From Orenia metallireducens (GTDB lineage: Bacteria; Bacillota; Halanaerobiia; Halobacteroidales; Halobacteroidaceae): DNA of 64,000 nucleotides. The stretch spans positions 431,753-495,752 of the forward strand of contig NZ_LWDV01000009.1 of the NCBI RefSeq assembly GCF_001693735.1, in the 5' to 3' direction. How positions within the stretch are numbered: the first letter of the stretch is position 1; the number at the start of each line of letters is the position of its first letter. Of this stretch, positions 35,102-44,795 are shown in pieces. A model generated the notes under the pieces. It was given only the letters and a program-made list of their open reading frames with translations. It searched no databases and was not told the DNA's origin. A program made the translations under genes and the position numbers.

Positions 35102-35650
35102 ATGACTAAAGTATTAATTCCTTTAGCTGAGGGCTTTGAAGAGATTGAAGCTATTACTAATATTGATATTTTACGGAGAGCAGGCTTGGAGGTTGAAACT
35201 GCCTCCTTAGGAGGTTTAGCTGTAACTGGTGGTCATGATATTATAATCAAGGCTGATAAGAGAATAGATGAGGTTAACAGTGAAGATTTGGTAGGAATTG
35301 TCCTGCCAGGAGGAATGCCTGGAGCAGCCAATCTAAGGGATGATAGTAGGGTTATTAGTTTAATTCAAGAGTTAGCTGGAAAAGAAGCCTTAATTGCTGC
35401 TATCTGTGCTGCCCCTATAGTGTTAGAGGGGGCAGGAGTAATCAATAATAGAGTAGCGACCAGTTATCCAGGCTTTGAGCAGGAACTGGAATCTTGCAAC
35501 TATCTACAAGATAGAGTGGTAGTTGATGGTAATATTATTACAGGTCGTGGTCCTGGAGTAGCTGTAGAATTTGCCCTGAAGTTAGTAGATTACTTAGTAG
35601 GTAGTAAGAAGGTAGAAGAGCTAAAAGCTACAATGCTGACAAATTTTTAG
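35102..35650 (+). CDS. DJ-1/PfpI-family protein (YajL-like)
   Basis: A 182-residue protein of the DJ-1 superfamily. Conserved glutamate in EGFEEIEA, the nucleophile-elbow cysteine in AAICAAPIVL and the GRGPGVAVEFAL motif are present. Members act as glyoxalases, protein-repair factors or chaperones; the YajL/ThiJ type is the closest here. GAAAGGAGAG places the start at ATG 35102, not the upstream ATG at 35066. Monocistronic. Confidence 0.9.
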   Translation: MTKVLIPLAEGFEEIEAITNIDILRRAGLEVETASLGGLAVTGGHDIIIKADKRIDEVNSEDLVGIVLPGGMPGAANLRDDSRVISLIQELAGKEALIAAICAAPIVLEGAGVINNRVATSYPGFEQELESCNYLQDRVVVDGNIITGRGPGVAVEFALKLVDYLVGSKKVEELKATMLTNF

Positions 35651-35803
35651 TTTAATAATCATGATGGTAATAAGCAAGCAGAAATTCTTTGTTTCTTATT
35701 ACCATTTTTATTTATCTATTTTAATGATTTTAATTATTAATTATATCTTTTCTTATTACATATATTTATAATATATCTTTAGTTTTAAGAAAGGAGAGGT
35801 AGG

Positions 35804-37391
35804 ATGATTGACTTTAAAGAAGAGCAAGTTAGAGTAGAGTATCTTATTGGAGAAGATACAGTTAGAGAATCTATTACTAATGAGGTCTCCATACCAGTTG
35901 CAGCTAAGCCAGATATTGAGGAAATTCTGAAAGTAAAGGCTGACTTAATGGGAGTTGTGGCTACTGTAGAAGATGGTGGAGTAACCATTGATGGGATGAT
36001 TGAGGTGGGTGTAATGTATGTAGCCGATACCCCAGAGGGTGATCAGCCAGTTCACTTTTTTGAAGGAGAACTTACCTTCACTAACTTTGTAGAAATTCCT
36101 GAAGCTGAAGAGTATATGGATACTTATGTCGATGTTGATATCCTAAAGGTAAATTATAACTTTGTTGATAATAGAACTGTAGAGGTTTCTGTCATACTTA
36201 GAAAGTTTGTCAAGGTCTTTGATTATCGTCAAATTACTGTTATCAGTGAGATAGAGGGTATTAGAGAAGAGTTAGTAGAGAAGGAATTGCTTAGAATAGA
36301 GCATGTTGTTGGAGAAAATACTTATCAAACAGTTATAGAAGGGATAATTGATGTTCCAACCCAAAAGCCTGATATTGAAAGAATATTAAAGGTTAATGGT
36401 GCTTTAATAGAGGATGAGATAGCAGAGGTTATAGATGATGCTATAATTGTTGGAGGTGTATTTAGAACTGATATTACTTATGTAGGAGATACTCCCAGAA
36501 GGTGATCAACCTGTTCATGCTTTTGAAGGTGAAGTAGGACTTAGCCAAGTTATTGAGGTTGCAGGTGCTAAAGCAGGGATGAATGCTTATGCTGATATAA
36601 CTATTAAGCGCTGGAACTATAATATTGTTAATGGAGACCAGCTTGAGGTAAGAGTTTTAGTAGACATCTTTGTTAAGGTAACTGAAAGTAAGCAGATAGA
36701 GATTGTAACAGCTATTAATAGTGATGAAGTAGAGGTTGAAGAAGAGTTATTACGAGTAGAAGAGGTAATTGGTGAGGATACAGTAACTGAAACCATCACT
36801 GTAGAGATTAGTCCTCCTGATGTTAAGCCTAATATTGAACGAATATTACAGGCTGATGGTCAATTATTCTTACCAGTATGTACAGTAGAAGAAGGTGGTG
36901 TCTTGGTACAAGGACTTATTGTAGCAGGAGTGCTTTATGTAGCAGATACCCCAGAAGGTGATCAACCTGTTCATTTCTTTGAAGATGTCGATGAGTTTGA
37001 AAACTTTGTGAGTATTCCTGGGGCAGAAGAGGGGATGTTCTGTTATGGGAATATAGATATTAAGGAGGTTCGGTCTAGCCTAGTAGATAATAGAACTGTA
37101 GAACTCTCTGTTATCTTGACAAAGTTTGTTAAGGTAACTAACTTTAAACAGCTTACTATAGTAACTGATATAATTGGAGTTACTCCTAGAGATGATCGTG
37201 ATAAGTCTGAAGATACCTCCAAAAGAGAATATACTGTTAAAGCAGGAGATACCTTATATAAGATAGCTCAAAGGTTTGGAACTACCATAGATGCAATTAT
37301 AGAAGAGAATAATATAGTAAATCCTGATTATCTTGAAGTTGGTCAAAGATTGATAATTCCAAAATCTATGATTGATAATCCTAGAGGATAA
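35804..37391 (+). pseudogene. SPOCS (DUF3794) / LysM protein gene with a frameshift
   Basis: Repeated SPOCS-type units (about 110 residues, each with a GDTPEGDQPVHFFEG-like motif) are followed by a C-terminal LysM (YTVKAGDTLYKIAQRFGTTI). Such proteins belong to the spore coat or cortex (SafA/SpoVID-like). In the third unit, an extra C in CCC at 36494-36496 changes GDTPEGDQ into GDTPRR-stop at 36505; removing one C restores a 528-residue protein. The downstream frame stays open to 37391, so the lesion is recent, a sequencing error or a slippage site. RBS AAAGGAGAGG. Confidence 0.8.
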
Positions 37392-37399
37392 TAGAAGAT

Positions 37400-37446
37400 A
37401 AAAAATAAGTGAAGCTCTTAAATTAAGAGCTTCACTTATTTTTTAT
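37400..37446 (+). terminator. Rho-independent terminator
   Basis: Stem AATAAGTGAAGCTCTTA and its complement with an AAT loop, then TTTTTTAT. Confidence 0.9.
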
Positions 37447-37644
37447 TTTCTTTATAAAAGGTTTTATTAATAGATGTAGAGAAAAATAATTCATAGAATA
37501 ACAAATAAATGTATTTAATCTATAGAAATTTCTATCAAAAATAATTTATAATATTAACAAAGTAACAGAGGATAAGTAAGCACTGACTAGAAAAGCCTGT
37601 TCCCATTTAATCATTACTTGTCAATAACAAAGGAGGTCTGTCAA

Positions 37645-38382
37645 ATGATAAAGATAGCCCATCGAGGATATATAAATGATGACCATCCTGAAAATTCGCT
37701 ATCTGCCCTAGGAAAAGCAATTGAATTGGGTTATGATATGATAGAGATAGATATTAGAGAGACTAAGGATAAGGAAATAATCTTAAATCATGATGAGGAT
37801 TTGATGAGGTTATTTAAAATTCAAGCAAAGGTTAAAGATCTAGTTTTAAATGAATTAAAAAAATTTAAGTTTAGTAATCTTATAGATAAGATATTGAGTT
37901 TTGAAGATTGTTTGAAGCTATGTCAGGATAAAGTAAGACTATTAATTGAGGTTAAAGATAAGGTATATTCTGAATCTTATTTAAAAAATATCTATCAGGC
38001 TTTAGTAAAGTGGAAGATGGTCGAACAAGTAATTATCTATCCTCCTAGAGGTGATTTGATAGATTTTTATTTAGGTAAGGTAAGGGTTGGACTTAACTAT
38101 GAACAGTTTTTTAAAATAAAAGGTGAAGAGGGTTTAGTAGATAAAGTAGTTGTTTTGGAAATGCCAGATAGATGGGATAAGAATACTATTGAGGATATAC
38201 ATAGGCAGAATTCAATTACCTTAACTACTGTAAAACAGACTTATTTTGATAGAAAGTTTAGTACTGGAGATCATTTAAAGTTGGCTTGGCAGACTATAGA
38301 TGAATTAAAAAAACTTGGCATAGATGGAATCAATATTGATTCCATCTATCATGATTTCTTATTTGAAACTAAAAGTAGCTAG
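37645..38382 (+). CDS. Glycerophosphodiester phosphodiesterase
   Basis: A 245-residue TIM-barrel GDPD. The signature AHRGYINDDHPENSLSAL (residues 5-22), EIDIRETKD and LNHDEDLMRLF hold the general acid/base histidines and metal ligands (E, D). It hydrolyses deacylated phospholipids to glycerol-3-phosphate and an alcohol. No signal peptide, so it acts in the cytoplasm. AAAGGAGGTCTG selects ATG 37645. The downstream acetyltransferase fragment follows closely. Confidence 0.92.
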   Translation: MIKIAHRGYINDDHPENSLSALGKAIELGYDMIEIDIRETKDKEIILNHDEDLMRLFKIQAKVKDLVLNELKKFKFSNLIDKILSFEDCLKLCQDKVRLLIEVKDKVYSESYLKNIYQALVKWKMVEQVIIYPPRGDLIDFYLGKVRVGLNYEQFFKIKGEEGLVDKVVVLEMPDRWDKNTIEDIHRQNSITLTTVKQTYFDRKFSTGDHLKLAWQTIDELKKLGIDGINIDSIYHDFLFETKSS

Positions 38383-38405
38383 ATAGATTTAGTGGGAGGG
38401 TAGAG

Positions 38406-38576
38406 ATGAAATATTTTAAAAAAGTGGTTGGAGAAAGAGTTTATTTATCACCGATTAATCCAAGTGATATAGAGAAATATATTGAATGGATTAACAACCC
38501 TGAAGTTGTAATTAATACAGGACACATATCTATTCGTAATATATTAATAAAGTTTGATTTTATATATGGAGGGTGA
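38406..38576 (+). pseudogene. N-terminal fragment of a GNAT acetyltransferase
   Basis: A 56-codon ORF with ribosome-binding site GGGAGGG. It reads KKVVGERVYLSPINPSDIEK and YIEWINNPEVVINTG, the usual first 45 residues of a RimJ/RimL-type acetyltransferase, and then changes into unrelated sequence and stops. The acetyl-CoA-binding part is missing. Its stop overlaps the ribosome-binding site of the next gene, so it could still be translated in coupling. Probably a deletion remnant. Confidence 0.7.
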
Positions 38577-38578
38577 TT

Positions 38579-39268
38579 ATGGTGAATAATCCTATAACTT
38601 CTGTTTCTATGGGGAAATCAAATTCTTATCTAATTCAAGGTACTAAAGGATTAATTTTAGTGGATGCTGGAGTAAAAAATAAAAGTAAAAATCTTATTAG
38701 AGCTTTAGATAAATTAAATGCTGATATCTCAGAGATTAAATTAATTATTATTACTCATGTTCATTATGATCATGTAGGTAGTTTAAATGATATTCAAAAG
38801 AAATCTCAGGCACCTGTTTTAGTACATAAAAGCGAAGAGAAGTTATTAGCTCTAGGAGCTACAGAGTTTCCAAAAGGAACAGCTGTCTTCTCTAAAGCTA
38901 TCTCTAAATTTGCTAATAGATTTCTAAGATCACAAGGAGAGTTTAGAAATGTAAAAGCTGATATTATTATAGAAGATAGCTTTAAGTTAAGTGATTATGG
39001 GGTTGAGGGAGAGATAATTCATACCCCAGGACATACCGAAGGTTCTTTATCTATAATTATTGACAATAAGTATTGTATTGTGGGTGATAGTCTATTTAAT
39101 CTATTTCCTAATAACCTTTATCCACCTTTTGCTAATGATGAAGAAGAGTTACTGAAGAGTTGGAGGAGAATAAAAGAATATCAATGTCAGACTTATTATC
39201 CTGGTCATGGAAGATCTTTTACTAGAGAGGAATTTGAAAGTAGCTTTATCAAAGTTACTAATAGGTAG
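38579..39268 (+). CDS. Metallo-beta-lactamase-fold hydrolase
   Basis: A 229-residue MBL-fold enzyme. The metal motif is THVHYDHVG (HxHxDH), with further ligands in HTPGHTEGSL, VGDSLFN and YYPGHG. This is the glyoxalase II-like branch. The natural substrate is unknown. ATG 38579 follows GGAGGGTG; a GTG one codon later is possible. It lies immediately after the acetyltransferase fragment. Confidence 0.9.
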   Translation: MVNNPITSVSMGKSNSYLIQGTKGLILVDAGVKNKSKNLIRALDKLNADISEIKLIIITHVHYDHVGSLNDIQKKSQAPVLVHKSEEKLLALGATEFPKGTAVFSKAISKFANRFLRSQGEFRNVKADIIIEDSFKLSDYGVEGEIIHTPGHTEGSLSIIIDNKYCIVGDSLFNLFPNNLYPPFANDEEELLKSWRRIKEYQCQTYYPGHGRSFTREEFESSFIKVTNR

Positions 39269-39611
39269 TTTTTTTAAATTATTAAAATTAATTTATCAGA
39301 ATAATACTATTTTGGATATATATTAGCTTAAGTAGTCTATAATAATTTAGTCAAAAATAATGAAGACAGTGGTTACATTTACATAGTAGAAATGATAAAA
39401 GATTTTGATAGGTAGAATTTTCAGATACAAATCATATAAAATTGAGCTATTTATGGGGAGGTTTAGCCTCTTATTTCCACAAATATTCTAGTATTAAGAA
39501 AATCTTTACTTAATTATAGAATAGTAAAAAGGTTATGGGAGTATAAATCAAGAATGTTATAAGAAGAGAGGGTTAGTAAACAATATATTAATTAAATAAA
39601 GGAGTACAGTT
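39269..39611. other. Intergenic region, no gene seen
   Basis: About 340 A+T-rich bases. No ORF with a ribosome-binding site, hairpin with T-run, or recognisable RNA. Confidence 0.5.
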
Positions 39612-40247
39612 ATGACTAAATACATAGCTTTTGATTTTGATGGAACTTTAGTTGATTCACAGAATATTGCTATATCAGTTGTCAATCAACTTGCTAAAAA
39701 GCATAATTTTAAAAGTATAGAAAAGGAGAATATTGATTATTTAAAAAGTTTATCGGTTCTTGAAAGGTGTAAATTTCTTAATGTACCTGTATATAAGTTG
39801 CCCTTTTGGGCACCAGAATTTTATAGAATTTATAAGGATTCAATAAAACATCTTTGTTTCTTTGATGGAATTAGTGATTTATTGAATCAGTTAGCAGATT
39901 TAGATTATAAACTTGCTATTATATCATCTAATTCAGAAAATATTATCAGAGATTTTTTAAAGAGGAAGCAGATAGAGAATGTTGATCAAATTTTCTGTTC
40001 AAGTAACCTTTTTGGCAAGAATAAGGTTATAAAGAAATTTCTAAAGAAAAATAAACTTAAAAATTCTGAATTAATCTATGTTGGAGATGAATCTAGAGAT
40101 ATTATTGCCTGTAAGGAGGTTGGAGTAGAGATTATTTGGGTAAGTTGGGGATATGATTCTATAGATACTATAAAAGAAGAGTCTCCAGATTATATTGCTA
40201 AAGAACCTCAGGATATCTTATCTATAGTAAAGTCTCTATCAGATTAG
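39612..40247 (+). CDS. HAD-superfamily phosphatase
   Basis: A 211-residue HAD hydrolase. Motif I is FDFDGTLVDS (nucleophile D8, acid D10), motif II IISSNS, motif III lysine in FGKNKVIKKFL, and motif IV YVGDESRDI. An inserted helical cap lies between motifs I and II, as in phosphoglycolate-phosphatase-type enzymes. Substrate is not predictable. RBS AAAGGAG. Confidence 0.9.
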   Translation: MTKYIAFDFDGTLVDSQNIAISVVNQLAKKHNFKSIEKENIDYLKSLSVLERCKFLNVPVYKLPFWAPEFYRIYKDSIKHLCFFDGISDLLNQLADLDYKLAIISSNSENIIRDFLKRKQIENVDQIFCSSNLFGKNKVIKKFLKKNKLKNSELIYVGDESRDIIACKEVGVEIIWVSWGYDSIDTIKEESPDYIAKEPQDILSIVKSLSD

Positions 40248-40297
40248 TTTAATATTGAAAATAGACAACCTAAAAACTTTATAAGGAGGATTTAATA

Positions 40298-41197
40298 GTG
40301 GAATTAAAGCAGTTGACAGAGCAGGTATATTATCTAGATGCTCCCACAAATATTGGATTGATTAAAGATGGTAATGATGCAATCTTAATCGATAGTGGCT
40401 TAGATGATAGTGTAGCAAAGAAGATACTAAGAATATTAAAAGAGAATAATCTAACTTTAAAAGCAATTATTAATACCCATTTTCATGCAGACCATTGTGG
40501 TGCCAACAATTACTTACAGCAAGAGACTGGAGTAGAAATTTATGCATATAAGATTGAATCAGCTATAATTAATTATCCTTATCTTGAGCCCTTAGCCTTC
40601 TTTTCAGGAGCCAATCCAATCAAGGATTTAAAGAATAAATTCTTAATGGCAAAGGAATCTCAGGTAAATCATGTACTAGAAGATACTAATATAAAGTTAA
40701 AGTTTGATAGTCTTGAAGTAGAAATAATACCTTTACAAGGCCATTCAGTAAATCAGATTGGGGTTGTGGCAGATGGGGTTTTATTCTGTGGTGATTCAAT
40801 CTTTTCACAGAAGGTAATTGATAAGCACAAATTACTTTTTTATACAGACATTGAAAAACAGAAGGCTACTTTAGAATTTCTAGCAGAGACCAACTATGAT
40901 TGGTATCTGCCTTCACATACTAAAGCTACTGATGATATTAGAGAGCTGGCTAAAGGGAATTTAGACTGTATCAATGAGATAGAAGAGGTGATCTTAAAGA
41001 TAGTAGAATCTGTTAAAAGTACTGAACAGATATTAAAAGAGACCTTAGATTATTATAAAGCTAAAGTTAAGAGCTTGCAACAGTATCACCTGATGAAGAC
41101 GCTTATCATGGCATATCTTTCTTCACTCTATAATAATGATAGAACAGAACTAGAGTTAAGGGACAATTGTTTGTACTGGAAGAAGGCTAATCAGTAG
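40298..41197 (+). CDS. Metallo-beta-lactamase-fold hydrolase
   Basis: A 299-residue MBL-fold enzyme. Motif THFHADHCG, then QGHSVNQIG, FCGDSIF and PSHTKA supply the two-metal site. A helical C-terminal extension (about 215-299) includes EQILKETLDYYKA, typical of hydrolases with an added substrate-gating domain. It shares only the fold with the enzyme at 38579. GTG start after AAGGAGG. Confidence 0.9.
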   Translation: MELKQLTEQVYYLDAPTNIGLIKDGNDAILIDSGLDDSVAKKILRILKENNLTLKAIINTHFHADHCGANNYLQQETGVEIYAYKIESAIINYPYLEPLAFFSGANPIKDLKNKFLMAKESQVNHVLEDTNIKLKFDSLEVEIIPLQGHSVNQIGVVADGVLFCGDSIFSQKVIDKHKLLFYTDIEKQKATLEFLAETNYDWYLPSHTKATDDIRELAKGNLDCINEIEEVILKIVESVKSTEQILKETLDYYKAKVKSLQQYHLMKTLIMAYLSSLYNNDRTELELRDNCLYWKKANQ

Positions 41198-41242
41198 TTA
41201 ATAGAGAAGAAGATGAAAGATAAGTAAAAATCAGTATATCAG

Positions 41243-41284
41243 AAATAAAAATCCTAAAATAATATTATTGTAGGATTTTTATTT
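41243..41284 (+). terminator. Rho-independent terminator
   Basis: Stem AAATAAAAATCCTA / TAGGATTTTTATTT with an A+T loop after the hydrolase gene. Confidence 0.8.
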
Positions 41285-41524
41285 CTGCAGCAACTTTCAT
41301 TCTGTAGTAAAGAAGACTGAATAAAGAGAAGGAGATTAATGATAAATATTAAAAAATATAAATAATAAAGGTGAAGTTTATGAAAAATAATTATTAGATT
41401 TATAGTGAAAATTAATTATAGAGTAGAGGAGTAACTTTGAGGTATTATATCTAACTTTTCAAACGGAATCGAGAAAAAATGTTTTTTTATCCAATAATTA
41501 GTAATATATATTATAATAATTGAA

Positions 41525-41695
41525 TAAAAAATATAGTAGCCGTAGGTTGTTAAATTTAAATCAATCTCAAAAGATTATATTTTCTAAATTTTTATTGTTT
41601 TATGAAGGGGTTAAATGTAAAAAAGTAGAATTAACTTTAACAAAGTAATTTTTATTGAAGAATTAGTGGGTTTAACAACCTTCACCATATTTTTA
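41525..41695. repeat. Inverted-repeat-bounded segment, possible MITE remnant
   Basis: GGTTGTTAAA at 41545-41554 faces TTTAACAACC at 41671-41680. The similarity extends outward to AAAAATAT on both sides, with a short gap. The inside is A+T-rich and noncoding. No target duplication can be seen. This is the only structure in the 520-base gap before glgB. Confidence 0.4.
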
Positions 41696-41808
41696 CAGTT
41701 AGATTTTTCGTTTAAATAAGGTAAAAGGCTTATTGATGATAAAACCTACTAATCGAAGATTGATTATTAACTCAGAAGAGAAATTAATAAAGATATGGAG
41801 GTTTAGTT

Positions 41809-44004
41809 ATGGCAACTTTAAATGAACATGAGATGAACCCAATATTAAATGCTCAAATAAAGGATCCTGCTTATTTATTAGGTATGCACCAGTTAGGCGA
41901 AGAGAAGGTAGTAATAAGAGCCTTTGAACCATATGCAGAAAAAGTCTTTCTAATATCAGACCAGTTAGAAGAGGAAGTTGAATTGGAATTAATTCATGGA
42001 GATGGCCTATTTGAGAGAGTTATTGAAACTGAAGAATTTTTCGATTATGAGTTAAAGTATCGAGGATATCATGGTGGAGAATGGCAGAGAAAAGACCCAT
42101 ACTCCTTTCAACCATACTTATCTGACTATGATTTATATCTATTTAGTGAAGGAAATCATCATAGAGTTTATGAAAAGATGGGAGCTCATGTGGTAACTCA
42201 TCAAGGTGTAAAAGGAACTGTTTTTACAGTCTGGGCACCAGAAGCAGAGAGAGTAAGTGTAATCGGTAATTTCAACAGTTGGGATGGTAGAGTCCATCAA
42301 ATGAAATTATTAGGTCATTCAGGGGTCTGGGAACTCTTTATTCCTGGAATAGGCGAGGGTGAGGTCTACCGTTTTGAAATCCTAAGTAAAGAAGGATATA
42401 CTTTAATCAAATCTGATCCTTATGCATTTTATAGTGAAGTTCGTCCAGCCAATGCTTCAGTTGTCTATGATTATAATGGAAAATATGAATGGCAAGATGA
42501 TCACTGGATGGAGAAAAGAGCTAAGACTAACTGGCTAGAAAGACCTATGTCTATATATGAAGTGAATTTAGGATCTTGGGCTAGAGTACCAGAAGAAGAG
42601 AATAGATTTTTAAGCTATAGAGAATTGGCTGATAAGCTGGTTGACTATGTAAAAGAGCATAATTACACTCATGTAGAGTTGATGCCAGTTGCTGAGCATC
42701 CTCTTGATGAATCTTGGGGTTATCAGGTGACAGGTTATTTTGCTGTAACAAGTAGATTTGGCAAACCAGAGGATTTGATGTATTTAATCGATGAGTTCCA
42801 TAAGAATGATATCGGGGTAATCTTAGATTGGGTACCAGGTCACTTTCCTAAAGATGCTCATGGCTTAGGTCGTTTTGATGGTTCAGCAGTCTATGAACAT
42901 TTAGACCCAAGGCTAGGGGAGCATCAAGATTGGGGAACATATATCTTTAATTATGGGAGAAATGAGGTTAAAAATTTCTTGATCTCTAATGCTCTTTATT
43001 GGCTAGACAAATTCCATATTGATGGCTTAAGGGTAGATGCTGTAGCTTCTATGCTCTATCTAGATTACAGTAGGGAAGGAGATCAATGGGTTCCAAATAA
43101 GTATGGTGGTAGAGAGAATTTAGAGGCGATTGAGTTCTTGCAATATTTTAACTCTATCAGCCATGAATATTATCCAGGAATTTTAACAATAGCAGAAGAG
43201 TCTACTGCTTTTGAAGGTGTTTCAAAACCAACTTATCTTGGTGGGTTAGGATTTTCTATGAAATGGAATATGGGATGGATGAATGATGCTTTAGAGTATA
43301 TTGAAAAGGATCCTATTTATAGAAAGTACCATCATAATAATTTAACTTTCCCATTTGTATATGCGTTTAATGAAAACTTTATCTTAGTATTATCCCATGA
43401 TGAAGTAGTTCATATGAAAGGATCAATGATTAATAAGATGCCAGGAGACTATTGGCAGAAGTTTGCTAACTTACGTGCCTTTTATTCATATATGTATGCC
43501 CATCCAGGAAAGAATCTAACCTTTATGGGCGGAGAATTTGGTCAATGGAAAGAGTGGAATGCTACCCAAAGTTTAGATTGGAATTTATTAGATTTTGAAG
43601 CCCATCAAAAGTTATTAGATTTTGTGACAGATTTGAATGGTATATATCAAGAGGAAGCAGCTTTATGGGAGATAGATTTTAGTTATGATGGTTTTGAATG
43701 GATAGATTGCCATGATGCTGATAATAGCATTATCTCTTTTATGAGAAAGGCCAAAAATCCTGATGAATTTATCATTGCTGTATTTAACTTTACTCCAATT
43801 GAACGAAGCAATTATAGAGTAGGTGTTCCTAGAGAAGGATATTATGAAGAGATCTTAAATAGTAATGCAGAAAAGTACTGGGGAAGCAATTCTGGAAATA
43901 TGGGTGGAGTCTGGTCTGAAGATCACCCATGGCAGAATAGAGAATGTTCAATTAATATTACATTACCTCCGTTAAGTGGGCTATATTTCAAATTTAAGAG
44001 ATAA
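41809..44004 (+). CDS. glgB: 1,4-alpha-glucan branching enzyme
   Basis: A 731-residue GH13 enzyme that makes alpha-1,6 branches in glycogen. Two N-terminal beta-sandwich (CBM48-like) modules span about 1-110 and 120-220. The barrel follows, with nucleophile D410 (GLRVDAVASM), acid/base E463 (TIAEES) and transition-state stabiliser D531 (LSHDEVV). MGGEFGQWKEWN marks the branching-enzyme type. C-terminal beta domain ends near LPPLSGLYFKF. No other glycogen genes adjoin it; it is a single-gene unit with its own strong terminator. RBS GGAGG. Confidence 0.97.
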   Translation: MATLNEHEMNPILNAQIKDPAYLLGMHQLGEEKVVIRAFEPYAEKVFLISDQLEEEVELELIHGDGLFERVIETEEFFDYELKYRGYHGGEWQRKDPYSFQPYLSDYDLYLFSEGNHHRVYEKMGAHVVTHQGVKGTVFTVWAPEAERVSVIGNFNSWDGRVHQMKLLGHSGVWELFIPGIGEGEVYRFEILSKEGYTLIKSDPYAFYSEVRPANASVVYDYNGKYEWQDDHWMEKRAKTNWLERPMSIYEVNLGSWARVPEEENRFLSYRELADKLVDYVKEHNYTHVELMPVAEHPLDESWGYQVTGYFAVTSRFGKPEDLMYLIDEFHKNDIGVILDWVPGHFPKDAHGLGRFDGSAVYEHLDPRLGEHQDWGTYIFNYGRNEVKNFLISNALYWLDKFHIDGLRVDAVASMLYLDYSREGDQWVPNKYGGRENLEAIEFLQYFNSISHEYYPGILTIAEESTAFEGVSKPTYLGGLGFSMKWNMGWMNDALEYIEKDPIYRKYHHNNLTFPFVYAFNENFILVLSHDEVVHMKGSMINKMPGDYWQKFANLRAFYSYMYAHPGKNLTFMGGEFGQWKEWNATQSLDWNLLDFEAHQKLLDFVTDLNGIYQEEAALWEIDFSYDGFEWIDCHDADNSIISFMRKAKNPDEFIIAVFNFTPIERSNYRVGVPREGYYEEILNSNAEKYWGSNSGNMGGVWSEDHPWQNRECSINITLPPLSGLYFKFKR

Positions 44005-44011
44005 GACTAAT

Positions 44012-44052
44012 AAAAAATACCCTGCGAGATCGATCTCGCAGGGTATTTTTTA
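44012..44052 (+). terminator. Rho-independent terminator
   Basis: A long perfect palindrome (AAAAAATACCCTGCGAGATC and complement, meeting at GATC) with a T-run; the strongest terminator in the window. Confidence 0.95.
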
Positions 44053-44120
44053 TTAAGGGTTAAAGTTAAATAAATCAGGATAATATCCTGACTTATTTTT
44101 GAAAATAGTTTAATTATACT

Positions 44121-44136
44121 TAGTCATTTATGACTA
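44121..44136. repeat. Short palindrome TAGTCATTTATGACTA
   Basis: A 7-2-7 perfect inverted repeat 90 bases before the broken acetyltransferase start. Close relatives occur near 19338, at 22860-22874 and at 45343-45357. It may be an operator. Confidence 0.4.
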
Positions 44137-44225
44137 TAAAATTTAATAAAGAAAAATTATAATAAATATGAAGGAAATTAAAAATAAAACTAGAAAAATA
44201 AAAACTTATAAAGGGAGTGATAGTT

Positions 44226-44754
44226 ATGAAGCTAATTGATACTAAGTTAAAAGATTTTAAATTAAGGTTTGCCAAGGAGAAAGATACTAGTCTAATATTA
44301 GAGTTTATTAAAAGCTTAGCTGAGTATGAAGAATTATCCCATGAAGTAGTAGCCACTGAAAAGATTTTGCGGCAATCCTTATTTGAACGTAAAGTAGCAG
44401 AGGTAATTATAGGAGAATATCGAGGTAATTATAGGAGAATATCAAGGTAAAGCAGTTAGCTTTGCTCTGTTTTTTCATAATTTTTCTACATTTTTAGGTC
44501 AACCTGGAATATATCTAGAAGATCTATTTGTAAAGCCTGCATATCGTGGGAAGGGGATTGGAACAATTATGCTTTCGTATCTGGCTAAATTGGCTAAAGA
44601 AAGAGGTTGTGGTAGGTTTGAATGGTCTTGTCTTGATTGGAACCAACCATCTATTCAATTCTATAAGTCAATGGGTGCAGTAGCAATGGAAGAGTGGAGC
44701 GTTTATCGAGTAACAGGTGATGCTTTAGATCAATTAGCAGCTAAAGCAGAATAA
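44226..44754 (+). pseudogene. GNAT acetyltransferase gene disrupted by a 22-bp tandem duplication
   Basis: The unit AGGTAATTATAGGAGAATATC plus one base occurs twice in a row (44401-44422 and 44423-44444, one mismatch). The extra 22 bases shift the frame and cause a stop at 44450. Removing one copy gives VIIGEYQGKAVSFALFF and an intact 169-residue acetyltransferase with the acetyl-CoA motif LFVKPAYRGKGIGTIML and end FYKSMGAVAMEEWSVYR. The rest of the frame is undamaged, so the event is recent, and recombination between the repeats could reverse it. ATG 44226 follows AAAGGGAG. Confidence 0.85.
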
Positions 44755-44795
44755 ATGACCAATAATTTGCAATAAATATATGAAGGAGTAGGTAG

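Noticed and set aside
44120-44356. A 78-codon - strand frame over the start of the disrupted acetyltransferase
   Set aside because: Low-complexity Phe/Ser/Ile product with no start signal; the + strand matches GNAT proteins.
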